Below are positions 7,135-15,782 of a stretch of 32,844 bases of DNA, one piece after another. A program made the translations under genes and the position numbers. The stretch is taken from contig SFNY01000027.1 of NCBI GenBank assembly GCA_004554085.1, positions 1 to 32,844 of the forward strand, in the 5' to 3' direction. The stretch is from Clostridiales bacterium (GTDB lineage Bacteria > Bacillota > Clostridia > Christensenellales > Aristaeellaceae). The first letter of the stretch is position 1. Every line of letters begins with the position of its first letter. The notes beneath the pieces were generated by a model that had not been told where the DNA came from, made no database searches, and saw nothing but the letters and a program-made list of their open reading frames with translations.

Positions 7135-7163
7135 TTGACGATTTCACGAAAACATACTATAAT
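7135..7163 (+). promoter_or_regulatory. Strong promoter of the secD-secF-recJ-rel run
   Basis: TTGACG (7135-7140), 17-base spacer, TATAAT (7158-7163). It is the only strong plus-strand promoter I see before 19 kb, so it may drive secD through the phosphoribosyltransferase gene. Confidence 0.88.
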
Positions 7164-7186
7164 AATACTTCGTATGATATATGCTA

Positions 7187-7211
7187 GAGTGGCTGTGTAT
7201 GTCAGTCGCTC
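7187..7211 (+). other. Stem-loop in secD leader
   Basis: GAGTGGCTG and CAGTCGCTC can pair over nine bases (two G-U pairs) around a seven-base loop, ending just before the AGGGAGG ribosome-binding site of secD. It might affect secD translation; no known regulatory RNA is recognised. Confidence 0.3.
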
Positions 7212-7227
7212 TCAGGGAGGAAACTGA

Positions 7228-8481
7228 ATGAAGGTTAAAAGCTTGATCAAACTCGGAATCGTCGCGGTGCTGATCGTCGTCGTGGCGTTCCTGGCTCTGA
7301 ACGGCTTGCAGGTTGGCAAGTACATCCTGAAGCCCGTGGGCAGCGCCATCAGCCTGGGTCTGGATCTGCGCGGCGGCGTGTCCACGGAGTACAGGGTCAC
7401 CGATACCACGGTGGACAACTACGAATCCCTGCTGGACGGTACCGTGTCCGCCCTGCGCACCCGTCTGACCAACGCCGGCTTCACCGAGGCCACCGTGGCC
7501 ATTCAGGGCAACGACCGCATCCTGGTGGAGATCCCGGACGTGGACGATCCGGAGCAGGTTGCCGAGATCATCGGCACCCCCGCCCATCTGGAGTTCCGCG
7601 ATCCCAACGGCAACGTGGTCTTCGAGGGCAAGGACATCAAGTCCGCCGGTGCACAGTGGTCTGATGAGACCAGCACCAAGGCCGGCGTGGGCTTCGTTCT
7701 GAACAAGGAAGCTTCCGAGGCCTTTGCCAAGGCCACCCAGGAGTTCCTGGGTCAGTCCATCTCGATCTATCTGGACGATGAGCTGATCTCCGCGCCCACG
7801 GTCAATCAGGTCATCACCGGCGGCCAGGGCATCATCACCAGCAGCGCCTCCGAGAGCACCGAGGAGTCTGTTGAGTGGGCCAACAACCTGGCCATGCTGA
7901 TCCAGTCCGGCGCGCTGCCGCTGGACATCGAGGAAGTGGAGACCCGCGCGATCTCCGCAACCCTGGGCATCGAGGCCATTGACGGCGCGCTGCTGGCCGG
8001 CATCGTGGGCCTGGCGATCATCCTGATCTTCATGCTCGTGATGTACCGCCTGCCGGGCGTGGCCGCGGACATGGCGCTGCTGATCTACATGCTGATCGTG
8101 TTCTACGTCATGGCCATCATCGGCGTGCAGCTGACGCTGCAGGGCGTGGCAGGTATCCTGCTGGGCATCGGCATGGCGGTTGACGCCAACGTGGTCATCT
8201 TCGAGCGCTTCCGCGAAGAGCTCAAGGACGGTCGCACGCCGCTCAACGCCGTGAAGTTCGGCTTCCGCAACGCGGGCCGCGCGGTTCTGGACTCCAACGT
8301 CACCACCCTGATCGCCGCCGTCGTGCTGATGATCTTCGGCACCGGCACCATCAAGGGCTTCGCCACCACGCTGCTGATCTCCGTGCTTGCGTCCCTGTTC
8401 ACCGCAGTCGTCGTCACCCGCTGGCTGCTGAACCTGATCTGCAGGCTGGACATCCGCAAGCGCAGCGCTTATACGCGATAA
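7228..8481 (+). CDS. secD: Protein translocase subunit SecD
   Basis: Membrane subunit that with SecF uses the proton motive force to help complete Sec-dependent export. At 417 residues it is the short form usual in Clostridia, without the long extracellular insert of proteobacterial SecD. The ATG follows CAGGGAGGAAACTGA. Features: a first membrane helix (about residues 8-26), the D1 motif LGLDLRGGV, the extracellular domain, then five helices including the family regions VETRAISATLGIEAI, LLIYMLIVFYVM and GIGMAVDANVVIFERFREEL. The last of these is the conserved D-A-N-V-V-I-F-E-R signature. secF follows 16 bases later. Confidence 0.96.
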   Translation: MKVKSLIKLGIVAVLIVVVAFLALNGLQVGKYILKPVGSAISLGLDLRGGVSTEYRVTDTTVDNYESLLDGTVSALRTRLTNAGFTEATVAIQGNDRILVEIPDVDDPEQVAEIIGTPAHLEFRDPNGNVVFEGKDIKSAGAQWSDETSTKAGVGFVLNKEASEAFAKATQEFLGQSISIYLDDELISAPTVNQVITGGQGIITSSASESTEESVEWANNLAMLIQSGALPLDIEEVETRAISATLGIEAIDGALLAGIVGLAIILIFMLVMYRLPGVAADMALLIYMLIVFYVMAIIGVQLTLQGVAGILLGIGMAVDANVVIFERFREELKDGRTPLNAVKFGFRNAGRAVLDSNVTTLIAAVVLMIFGTGTIKGFATTLLISVLASLFTAVVVTRWLLNLICRLDIRKRSAYTR

Positions 8482-8497
8482 GGGGAGGGCAAATTCC

Positions 8498-10003
8498 ATG
8501 AAGAAAAGATTTACCGGAAATACGCGCCTCTTCCTGTGCATCTCTGGCGCAATCATTGTCATCGCTCTGATCATGCAGATCGTCGGCGTCGGCCTGAACC
8601 TGGGTATCGACTTCACCGGCGGCTCCCTGCTGAACTACTCCGTCGGCGAGGACTACGACGTCGCCGATGTGGAAACCATCCTCGCCAGCGCCGGCTACGA
8701 GGGCAGCCAGGTCACCAAGGCAGCGCCCTCCGACGCCTCCATCGCCCTTCAGGCGGAGCTTGCGCAGAAGGCCGCGGAGGCCGCTGCCGAGCCGGAGGAG
8801 GAAGTTGCTGAGGAAACCGAGACGCACGTTCACGCGGACGGCACCGTCCACGAGGGCAGCCACGATGAGGAAGCCGAGGCTGAGGAGGCCGAGGAATTCG
8901 TGCCCATGCTGAATCTGGACAAGTCCTCCGTCAAGGCCGACGGCCTGACCGACCTTCAGATTCGCCTGAACCTGGTGGACGAGAGTGAGGGCCTGGAGCA
9001 GGCCATCGCCGACGCAGTTGCCGCCCAGTTCCCGGGCGCGACCCAGCTCAGCTACGGCGCGCTGACCAACTCCACCATCGTGGAGAAGGGTCTGGACGTG
9101 GAGTATTCCGGCGGCTACATCGCCGAGTTTGAGATCGGCGCGGAGTTCGATTCCGCCGCCGCCACCGAGGCCGTCAAGAGCGCTCTTGCGGAGAACTTCT
9201 CCCTGATCGACGCCGTCGCCCTGCGCTACGACGCCGCTGCCGAGGCCGAGACCGCCGAAACCACCGAGACTGAGACCGAAACCGAGGCTGAAGCAGAAGC
9301 CGAGACCACCGAGACCGAGGAGGTCGAGGAGAGCGGCACCAACCTGCGCGTGCTGGTCAACATCGACGACCAGGCCTCCCAGGTGCGCGGCCTGCTGGAG
9401 AAGGAAATGACCGCGAAGTATGAGAACTTCCGCTTCGTGTCCGTCGACCACGTCTCCGCAATCGCCGGTCGCGACCTGCTGGGCAACGCCGTCAAGGCGC
9501 TGCTGATCGCCTTCGCCTGCATGCTGATCTACATCGCCATCCGCTTCGACGTGTTCTCCGGACTGGCGGCGCTGTTCGGCCTGATCCACGACGTGCTGAT
9601 CATGTGCTCCTTCATGGTGTTCTTCCGCGCGTTCTTCCAAGTGAACAGCTCGTTCATCGCCGCGGTGCTGACCATCGTCGGTTACTCCATCAACAACACG
9701 ATCATCATCTTCGATCGCATCCGCGAGACTGCGAAGAAGCCGGGCTATACCCAGAAGCCCCGCATGGAGATCGTGGAGGACTCCGTCGCCAACACCCTGA
9801 GCCGCACCATCAACACCTCCCTGACCACGCTGATCACGCTGGTCGCGCTGTATGTGTTCGGTGTGGATTCCATCCGCGAGTTCGCATTCCCGCTGATCGT
9901 GGGCATGCTGGCCGGCACCTACTCCTCCGTTCTGCTGAGCGGCCAGGTCTGGGCCATGTGGATGGAGAAGCGCAACGCGCGCAAGGCACAGAAGAAGGCC
10001 TAA
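8498..10003 (+). CDS. secF: Protein translocase subunit SecF with acidic extracellular inserts
   Basis: Partner of SecD in the membrane; together they form one RND-like unit. The N-terminal helix (about 11-31), GLNLGIDFTGGSLL, and the C-terminal five-helix part with SIAGRDLL-like AIAGRDLLGNAVKALL, GYSINNTIIIFDRIRE and SRTINTSLTTLITL are standard. The protein has 501 residues, however, against about 300 for typical SecF. The excess lies in the extracellular loop after helix 1: a first acidic insert (about residues 86-135) with His110, 112, 118 and 122 among many Glu, and a second Glu/Thr/Ala repeat (about 247-279). Between them is a globular segment (about 136-245). The DNA of both inserts is simple-sequence. 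The ribosome-binding site is AGGGGAGGG. Confidence 0.95.
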   Translation: MKKRFTGNTRLFLCISGAIIVIALIMQIVGVGLNLGIDFTGGSLLNYSVGEDYDVADVETILASAGYEGSQVTKAAPSDASIALQAELAQKAAEAAAEPEEEVAEETETHVHADGTVHEGSHDEEAEAEEAEEFVPMLNLDKSSVKADGLTDLQIRLNLVDESEGLEQAIADAVAAQFPGATQLSYGALTNSTIVEKGLDVEYSGGYIAEFEIGAEFDSAAATEAVKSALAENFSLIDAVALRYDAAAEAETAETTETETETEAEAEAETTETEEVEESGTNLRVLVNIDDQASQVRGLLEKEMTAKYENFRFVSVDHVSAIAGRDLLGNAVKALLIAFACMLIYIAIRFDVFSGLAALFGLIHDVLIMCSFMVFFRAFFQVNSSFIAAVLTIVGYSINNTIIIFDRIRETAKKPGYTQKPRMEIVEDSVANTLSRTINTSLTTLITLVALYVFGVDSIREFAFPLIVGMLAGTYSSVLLSGQVWAMWMEKRNARKAQKKA

Positions 10004-10020
10004 TTACCCCAGGTTTACTC

Positions 10021-10054
10021 AATCAGGAATCGACCCTCGCGCCGGTTCCTGATT
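10021..10054 (+). repeat. Inverted repeat between secF and recJ
   Basis: AATCAGGAA and TTCCTGATT form a nine-base stem around a 16-base loop, followed by TCGTTATT. It could be a weak or leaky terminator or an mRNA-stability element. The 84-base gap holds no gene. Confidence 0.55.
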
Positions 10055-10087
10055 TCGTTATTCACGCTTCACTTACGAAAGGCAGGG

Positions 10088-12469
10088 ATGGACATGCTGC
10101 GCTATGTGCAGAGATCGCTTGCGCGCTGCGATTTTCCGCGCCCGGAGGGCATGTCCCCCGTGCTGCACCGCCTGCTGATGCAGCGCGGCGTGGCCTCCGT
10201 GGAGGAAGCGCAGGCCTTCCTGCATCCCGGTGCAGATCAGCTGCACGATCCCATGCTGCTCAGCGACATGCCCGAGGCGGCGGAGCGCATCCGCGCCGCC
10301 ATCGACGGGGAGCAGCGCATCTGCGTCTACGGCGACTACGATGTGGACGGCGTGTGCGCATCGGCCATCCTCTCCGGCTATCTGCGCGAGGTCGGCGCGG
10401 AGGTGGAGGTCTACCTGCCCTCCCGCCACAGCGAGGGCTACGGTCTGAACGAGGGCGCGATCCGGGAGATTGCAACGCGGGCGGAGCTGCTGGTCACGGT
10501 GGACTGCGGCGTGGCCTCCAGCGAGCTGATCGCGCTGGCCAAGTCGCTGGGCCTGACCTGCATCGTCACCGATCACCACCGCCCCGGCGAAGTTCTGCCG
10601 GACTGCCCGGTGGTCAATCCCCTCAGAAACGACTATCCCTTCCCCTGGCTCTGCGGCGCGGGCGTGGCCTTCAAGCTGGTGCACGCGCTGGGCGGCGAGG
10701 AAGCGGCCATGGCGCGCATCGATCTGGCGGCCATCGCCACCGTGGCGGACGTGGTTTCCCTCACCGGCGAGAACCGCGCCATCGTGCACCTGGGCCTGAA
10801 GCGCATCAATTCGGGTCGCGTTCGTCCGGGCCTTGCGGCGCTGATGGAGAGCGCGCGCATCGAGCCGGGCACGCTCACCAGCGAGGGAATCGCCTTCCGC
10901 ATCGCGCCGCGACTGAACGCGGGCGGGCGGCTGGGCTCCGCGCGGCGGTCCTTTGAGCTGCTGACCCAGGAGGATCCCTTCCTGGCCGTGGCCCAGGCGG
11001 ACGAGCTGGAGCAGGAGAATGCCCGGCGGCAGAGCGTGGAGCGCGAGATTCGCACCGCTGCCGAGGAGCAGCTCAGGGACTTCGATTTCTCCGCCCACCG
11101 CATCCTGATGGTGCGGGGCGCGGGCTGGAACCCCGGCGTGATCGGCCTGACCGCATCGCGGCTGCGGGAGGAGTACAACTTCCCCACCATCGTGTTTGCC
11201 GAGAACGACGGCGTGCTCACCGGCTCCTGCCGCAGCATCGAGGGCGTGGACATCTACGAGACGCTGTCCTCGGCGGCAAACTTACTGGAGCGCTACGGCG
11301 GGCACCGCCAGGCGGCGGGGCTTACGCTGCGATCCGAGAACTTCGACGCGCTTCAGGCGGCGCTGGACGAGTACCTGTTCCGGAACGCCCCCGCCGAGGC
11401 CTACCTGCCCATGGCGGAGTACGACATCGACGTGTCGCTTAACGAGTGCAGCGAGGCCTTCGTCCGCGAGATGCAGGCGCTGGAGCCCACCGGCTGTGGG
11501 AACCCCGAGCCGGTGTTCCGAACAGCTGTGCAGCTCATCGAGGCGCGGGCCATCGGGGCGCAGGGCGCGCACCTGCGGCTGGTGGCCTCGGAGCACGGCG
11601 TGCGGCGCACGGGCGTGTTCTTCGGCGCGGGCAACCGGGCAAATCGCCTGGGCGACGCGGCGGAGATTCTGTTCACCCCCCAATTGAACGTCTGGAACGG
11701 GCGCACGGATGTGCAGCTGCGGCTGAGCGCGCTGCGCGAATCCGACGTCAATGCACAAATTGCGGCCAATCGGGAGTCCGAAGGAGAGAAGCAGCGCAGA
11801 TTCTTAACAGAATTGCTCTATAATAGAGGGTATCATCGCATGGACTGTCCGCAGTACACCGACGTGAATGCCCTGCGCGCGCTGCTGCATCGCGGGGTGC
11901 AGGGAACCTGGATCCTCTGTGCCAGTCTGGATGCCGCACAGCAGCTCCGCGCCGCGCTGGCGGACTGTCCGCTGGATCTGTCCATCGGCGCGCTGCCGGA
12001 GGATGCGCGGGCGTTCAACGCCATCGCGGTCTGCCCGGAACGCCTGGACGGCTTCCCGAGGGCACTGCGCCATCTGGTGCTGGCGGGGCTTCCCGCGCCG
12101 GAGGCGGAAATCCCCGGCGTGGAGGTGTGCAGCCTCGACTGGGAGGAGGGCCTCTGGCGGGAGCTTCCGGACGTGGATCAGATGCGCGAGGTCTACCGCG
12201 CCGCGCTGCACCTCAGCCGCCGCCCGCTGCATTTCTCCTCCTGGGAGGCGCTCGATCACCATCTGAGCGAGGAGGCGCAGCTGCCGCTGACCGCCTGCCA
12301 TGTTTCGCTCCTGGCGCTTCTGGACATGCAGCTGATCGAGCTGCGGGAGAAGCCGTTTGCGATGCAGGTGCCGCCGGTGAGAAAGACCGATCCCCAATCC
12401 AGCGCGCTCTGGCGCGCCATCGAAGCATTGAAGAAAACGACCAAAGGAGGGTGCGCACATGACCGGTAA
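10088..12469 (+). CDS. recJ: Single-stranded-DNA exonuclease RecJ
   Basis: A 5'-3' single-strand exonuclease of recombination and repair. The 793 residues match the long Firmicute form rather than the ~577-residue E. coli form. Order of domains: DHH catalytic domain with YGDYDVDGVCASAI, LVTVDCGVAS and the DHH motif in IVTDHHRPGE; GAGVAFKLVHALGG; DHHA1 domain with NAGGRLGSARRSFELL and, later, GGHRQAAGLTL; an OB-fold-like segment (AVQLIEARAIGAQGAHLRL); and a ~230-residue C-terminal extension typical of Firmicute RecJ. ATG 10088 and ATG 10094 are both possible; the first is used. The 3' end overlaps rel by 11 bases. Confidence 0.95.
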   Translation: MDMLRYVQRSLARCDFPRPEGMSPVLHRLLMQRGVASVEEAQAFLHPGADQLHDPMLLSDMPEAAERIRAAIDGEQRICVYGDYDVDGVCASAILSGYLREVGAEVEVYLPSRHSEGYGLNEGAIREIATRAELLVTVDCGVASSELIALAKSLGLTCIVTDHHRPGEVLPDCPVVNPLRNDYPFPWLCGAGVAFKLVHALGGEEAAMARIDLAAIATVADVVSLTGENRAIVHLGLKRINSGRVRPGLAALMESARIEPGTLTSEGIAFRIAPRLNAGGRLGSARRSFELLTQEDPFLAVAQADELEQENARRQSVEREIRTAAEEQLRDFDFSAHRILMVRGAGWNPGVIGLTASRLREEYNFPTIVFAENDGVLTGSCRSIEGVDIYETLSSAANLLERYGGHRQAAGLTLRSENFDALQAALDEYLFRNAPAEAYLPMAEYDIDVSLNECSEAFVREMQALEPTGCGNPEPVFRTAVQLIEARAIGAQGAHLRLVASEHGVRRTGVFFGAGNRANRLGDAAEILFTPQLNVWNGRTDVQLRLSALRESDVNAQIAANRESEGEKQRRFLTELLYNRGYHRMDCPQYTDVNALRALLHRGVQGTWILCASLDAAQQLRAALADCPLDLSIGALPEDARAFNAIAVCPERLDGFPRALRHLVLAGLPAPEAEIPGVEVCSLDWEEGLWRELPDVDQMREVYRAALHLSRRPLHFSSWEALDHHLSEEAQLPLTACHVSLLALLDMQLIELREKPFAMQVPPVRKTDPQSSALWRAIEALKKTTKGGCAHDR

Positions 12470-14669
12470 TGCAGAACAGGGCTATATGAGCGTGGAAGAT
12501 CTGATCCGCCGGATCCGAAAGTACCATCCGGAGGACGACATGGATCTGGTGCGCCGGGCCTATCAGTACGCGGAGAAGGCCCACGCGAACCAGAAGCGCA
12601 AGTCGGGCGAGCCGTACTTTAGCCATCCCTGCGCGGTGGCGGTGATCCTCACCGACCTGATGCTGGACGCAACCACCATCGCAGCGGGCCTCTTGCACGA
12701 CTGCGTGGAGGACGTGGACGGCGTGACCCAGGAGACCATCCGTCAGGAGTTCGGTCAGGAGGTCGAGCTGCTGGTGGACGGCGTGACCAAGCTGAGTCAG
12801 CTCAACTTCGCCTCCCGCGAGGAGGCACAGGCGGAGACCCTGCGCAAGATGTTTCTGGCCATGGCCAAGGACATCCGCGTAGTGCTGATCAAGCTGGCCG
12901 ACCGCCTGCACAACATGCGCACGCTGAAGTACCAGAAGCCGGAGCGCCAGATTCCCATCGCCCGGGAGACGCTGGACATCTACGCGCCGCTGGCCCACCG
13001 CATGGGCGTATACACCATCAAGTGGGAGCTGGAGGATCTCTCGCTGCGCTACATCGATCCCGAGGGCTACCAGGAGCTGGTGCGGCTGGTGGGCATGAAG
13101 CGCGAGGAGCGCGAGCGGCTGATCGCGGACGTGTCCCAGCAGCTGAGCGTGCGGCTGCGCGAGGCCGGCATCAAGGCCGAGATCACCGGTCGTCCCAAGC
13201 ACTTCTACTCCATCTACAAGAAGATGAAGAGCCAGAACAAGACCTTCGACCAGATCAACGATCTGATCGCGCTGCGCGTTCTGGTGAACACCCAGCAGGA
13301 CTGCTACTTCGTGCTGGGCGTGGTGCACACCATGTGGCCCCAGGTTCCGGGCCGCTTCAAGGACTACATCTCCATGCCCAAGGCGAACATGTACCAGTCG
13401 CTGCACACCACCGTGGTCAACCAGGGCAAGCCCTTCGAGGTGCAGATCCGCACCTTCGACATGCACCGCACCGCGGAGTACGGTATCGCGGCGCACTGGA
13501 GGTACAAGGAGGGCCGCGCCAACGAAAACGAGCTGGATCAGAAGCTGAGCTGGCTGAGGCGCATCCTGGACTGGCAGAGCGACGTGCGCGACCCCGGCGA
13601 GTTCGGTGAGCTGGCCAAGGTGGACCTGTTCGCGGACGAGGTGTTCGTGTTCACCCCCAAGGGCGACGTGATCTCGCTGCCCAGGGGCGCGACCCCGCTG
13701 GACTTCGCCTACCGCATCCACTCCGCCGTGGGCAACCGCTGCATCGGCGCGAAGGTGAACGGGCGCATCGTGCCGCTGGCCGCACAGCTTCAGACCGGCG
13801 ACTTCGTGGAGGTCATGACCTCCGCAAACTCCCACGGCCCGTCGCGGGACTGGCTGAACATCGTCAAGACCAGCGAGGCCAAGGCCAAGATTCGCGCCTG
13901 GCTGAAGAAGGAACAGCGCGACGTGAACATCCCGCTGGGCAAGGACATGCTGGAGAAGGAGGCCAAGCGCCTGGGTTACAGCATGTCGCAGCTGCTCAAG
14001 GGCGACGCGCCGGCGATCATCGAAAAGCGCTTCTCCGCCCAGACCCTGGACGACATCTACGCCATGGTCGGCTTCGGCGGACTGTCCTGCGCGCAGGTGG
14101 TCAACCGCCTGGTGGACGAATACAAGAAGAACAACAAGGCGGAGGAGGCCGCTGCTGCAGCCGCTGCCGTCATGAAGGAGGAACCCCAGCAGCCCCAGCG
14201 CAAGCAGCCGCAGTCCAGCTCCAACGGCGTGATCGTCAAGGGCGAAAGCGGCATGCTGGTGCGCTTCGCCCGCTGCTGCAACCCGCTGCCGGGGGACAGC
14301 ATCGTGGGCTACATCACCCGTGGCCGCGGCGTGTCGGTACACCGCACGGACTGCGTGAGCCTGAAGGATCCCGATGTGGAAAAGGATCGTCTGATCGAGG
14401 TGGAGTGGGAGGCCCAGGGCACCGACGCGTCCTACGAGGCCGAGATTCGCCTCATCACCTACAACCGCACCGGACTGCTGGCTGAAATTTCGGTGATGCT
14501 GGCGGCGCAGAACGTGCCGGTGAGCGCCATCAGTGGCCACGCCTACAAGGATTCCACCTACATCTTCCACGTCTCCATCATCATAAAGGACACCGCTCAG
14601 CTCAACCGGATCATTCGCGAGCTGAAGAAGTGGCCGGATGTGATCGAGGTGGATCGCGTGTCCTCCTGA
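12459..14669 (+). CDS. relA: Bifunctional (p)ppGpp synthetase/hydrolase Rel
   Basis: Long RelA/SpoT homologue of 736 residues that makes and degrades (p)ppGpp during starvation. The HD hydrolase domain (GLLHDCVEDVDGV, ADRLHNMRTLKY) is intact. The synthetase domain follows (TGRPKHFYSIYKKM, RFKDYISMPKANMYQSLHTT, VQIRTFDMHRTAEYGIAAHW). The RFKD motif is the RxKD type found in bifunctional Rel enzymes, not the ExDD of synthetase-only RelA. Then come a TGS domain (VFVFTPKGDVISLPRGATPLDFAY), a helical part, and a C-terminal ACT domain ending WPDVIEVDRV. Before the ACT domain is a low-complexity linker with about seven Ala in a row and Gln/Pro/Ser-rich sequence. The start follows AAAGGAGG and lies inside the end of recJ. 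Confidence 0.96.
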   Translation: MTGNAEQGYMSVEDLIRRIRKYHPEDDMDLVRRAYQYAEKAHANQKRKSGEPYFSHPCAVAVILTDLMLDATTIAAGLLHDCVEDVDGVTQETIRQEFGQEVELLVDGVTKLSQLNFASREEAQAETLRKMFLAMAKDIRVVLIKLADRLHNMRTLKYQKPERQIPIARETLDIYAPLAHRMGVYTIKWELEDLSLRYIDPEGYQELVRLVGMKREERERLIADVSQQLSVRLREAGIKAEITGRPKHFYSIYKKMKSQNKTFDQINDLIALRVLVNTQQDCYFVLGVVHTMWPQVPGRFKDYISMPKANMYQSLHTTVVNQGKPFEVQIRTFDMHRTAEYGIAAHWRYKEGRANENELDQKLSWLRRILDWQSDVRDPGEFGELAKVDLFADEVFVFTPKGDVISLPRGATPLDFAYRIHSAVGNRCIGAKVNGRIVPLAAQLQTGDFVEVMTSANSHGPSRDWLNIVKTSEAKAKIRAWLKKEQRDVNIPLGKDMLEKEAKRLGYSMSQLLKGDAPAIIEKRFSAQTLDDIYAMVGFGGLSCAQVVNRLVDEYKKNNKAEEAAAAAAAVMKEEPQQPQRKQPQSSSNGVIVKGESGMLVRFARCCNPLPGDSIVGYITRGRGVSVHRTDCVSLKDPDVEKDRLIEVEWEAQGTDASYEAEIRLITYNRTGLLAEISVMLAAQNVPVSAISGHAYKDSTYIFHVSIIIKDTAQLNRIIRELKKWPDVIEVDRVSS

Positions 14670-14702
14670 TGGACACAAATTTCGATTGAATGAGGAAAAG
14701 AT

Positions 14703-15152
14703 ATGCGCTGTGTTGTACAGAAGGTGACGCGCGCCAGCGTGACCGTCGCGGGGGAGCTGGTGGGCGAGATCGGAATGGGCTACATGGTTCTGGTGGGCGC
14801 CGAGGAGGGCGACACCGAGGCGGACGTAAACTACTGCGCCGACAAGATCGCCGGACTGCGGGTGTTTGAGGATGCGGATGACAAGCTGAACCTCTCCGTG
14901 AAGGACGTGGGCGGCAGCGTGCTGCTGGTGTCCCAGTTCACGCTGCTGGGCGACGCGCGCCATGGCCGCCGCCCCAGCTTCATCCGCGCCGCGCGCCCGG
15001 AGCAGGCCGAGCCGCTGTTTGAAAAGCTGGTGCAGCGGGTGTCCGACGCGGACATTCCGGTGGCTACGGGCCGCTTCCGCACTCACATGGAGGTCTCGCT
15101 AGTGAACGACGGCCCCGTCACCATACTGCTGGACAGCAAGAAGGGATTTTAA
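14703..15152 (+). CDS. dtd: D-aminoacyl-tRNA deacylase
   Basis: Removes D-amino acids wrongly loaded on tRNA; cytoplasmic homodimer. At 149 residues it is of normal length. The family signatures are clear: MRCVVQKVTRASVTV at the N-terminus, LLVSQFTLLGDARHGRRPSF containing the SQxT active-site motif, and SLVNDGPVT containing the NxPVT motif that forms the chiral-rejecting Gly-cisPro pocket. The ATG follows AATGAGGAAAAGAT. It sits 33 bases after rel, an order common in Clostridia. Confidence 0.97.
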   Translation: MRCVVQKVTRASVTVAGELVGEIGMGYMVLVGAEEGDTEADVNYCADKIAGLRVFEDADDKLNLSVKDVGGSVLLVSQFTLLGDARHGRRPSFIRAARPEQAEPLFEKLVQRVSDADIPVATGRFRTHMEVSLVNDGPVTILLDSKKGF

Positions 15153-15158
15153 GCTGCG

Positions 15159-15782
15159 ATGAAATATGAAATCAAGCCCGTGCTCTGCGGTCTCTATCAG
15201 GAGAACGCCTATCTGCTGTGCCCCGAGGGGACGAGGGACGCGCTGCTGATCGATCCGGGCGACGATCTCAACGCCCTGAAGCGCGCGCTGGAGGCCTCCG
15301 GGCGCACTTTGCGCGCGATTCTGCTCACCCACGGCCACTTCGATCACATGCTTGCCGCCCAGCCGCTGTCCCGCATCACGGGAGCTGCGGTGTACGTGCA
15401 TCCGCTGGATCAGGAGCTGTTGTGCGACGAGGACAAGAACGCCTACGATCCCAACTGCGCAAGCCTGCCCTGCCCCGTGGACTTTGAGGCCGAGGAGCTG
15501 GAGGACGAAATCGAGGTCTGCGGCCTGCGCTTCCGCGTGCTGCACACCCCCGGCCACACCCGGGGCAGCGTGTGCTATTATGATGAAGAAAACGGCATCC
15601 TGTTCAGCGGGGACACCCTGTTCTGCGCGGGCTTCGGGCGCATGGATCTCTACGGCGGCAGCCCTGCGCAGATGCGCGCCTCGTTGCGCAGCCTGCTTAC
15701 GCTGCCGGAGGCAACGCAGGTCTACTGCGGTCACGGCCCGATGACCAGCATCCGATCCGAAAAGAGGAGGTACAGCCTGTGA
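15159..15782 (+). CDS. Metallo-beta-lactamase-fold hydrolase (glyoxalase II-like)
   Basis: A 207-residue stand-alone metallo-hydrolase. The metal site is complete: THGHFDH (His58, His60, Asp62, His63), a His in HTPGHTRGS, the bridging Asp in FSGDTLF, and the last His in YCGHGP. This is the short glyoxalase II-like subgroup, which often acts on thioesters, but its substrate is not known. It begins six bases after dtd and its stop overlaps the hemZ start, in a clustering common in Clostridia. Confidence 0.93.
   Translation: MKYEIKPVLCGLYQENAYLLCPEGTRDALLIDPGDDLNALKRALEASGRTLRAILLTHGHFDHMLAAQPLSRITGAAVYVHPLDQELLCDEDKNAYDPNCASLPCPVDFEAEELEDEIEVCGLRFRVLHTPGHTRGSVCYYDEENGILFSGDTLFCAGFGRMDLYGGSPAQMRASLRSLLTLPEATQVYCGHGPMTSIRSEKRRYSL

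Noticed and set aside
7144..9640. Long minus-strand frames opposite secD and secF
   Set aside because: Antisense shadows with repetitive Gly/Asp/Gln/His content and no family features.
14140..14215. Frameshift or domain break in rel at the poly-Ala/Gln-rich linker
   Set aside because: The frame is continuous and the ACT domain follows intact, so it is only a low-complexity linker.
12213..15086. A 957-residue open frame on the minus strand
   Set aside because: It runs antisense to recJ/rel/dtd, is His/Gln/Leu/Val-rich as expected of antisense GC-rich codons, and has no recognisable domain or ribosome-binding site.
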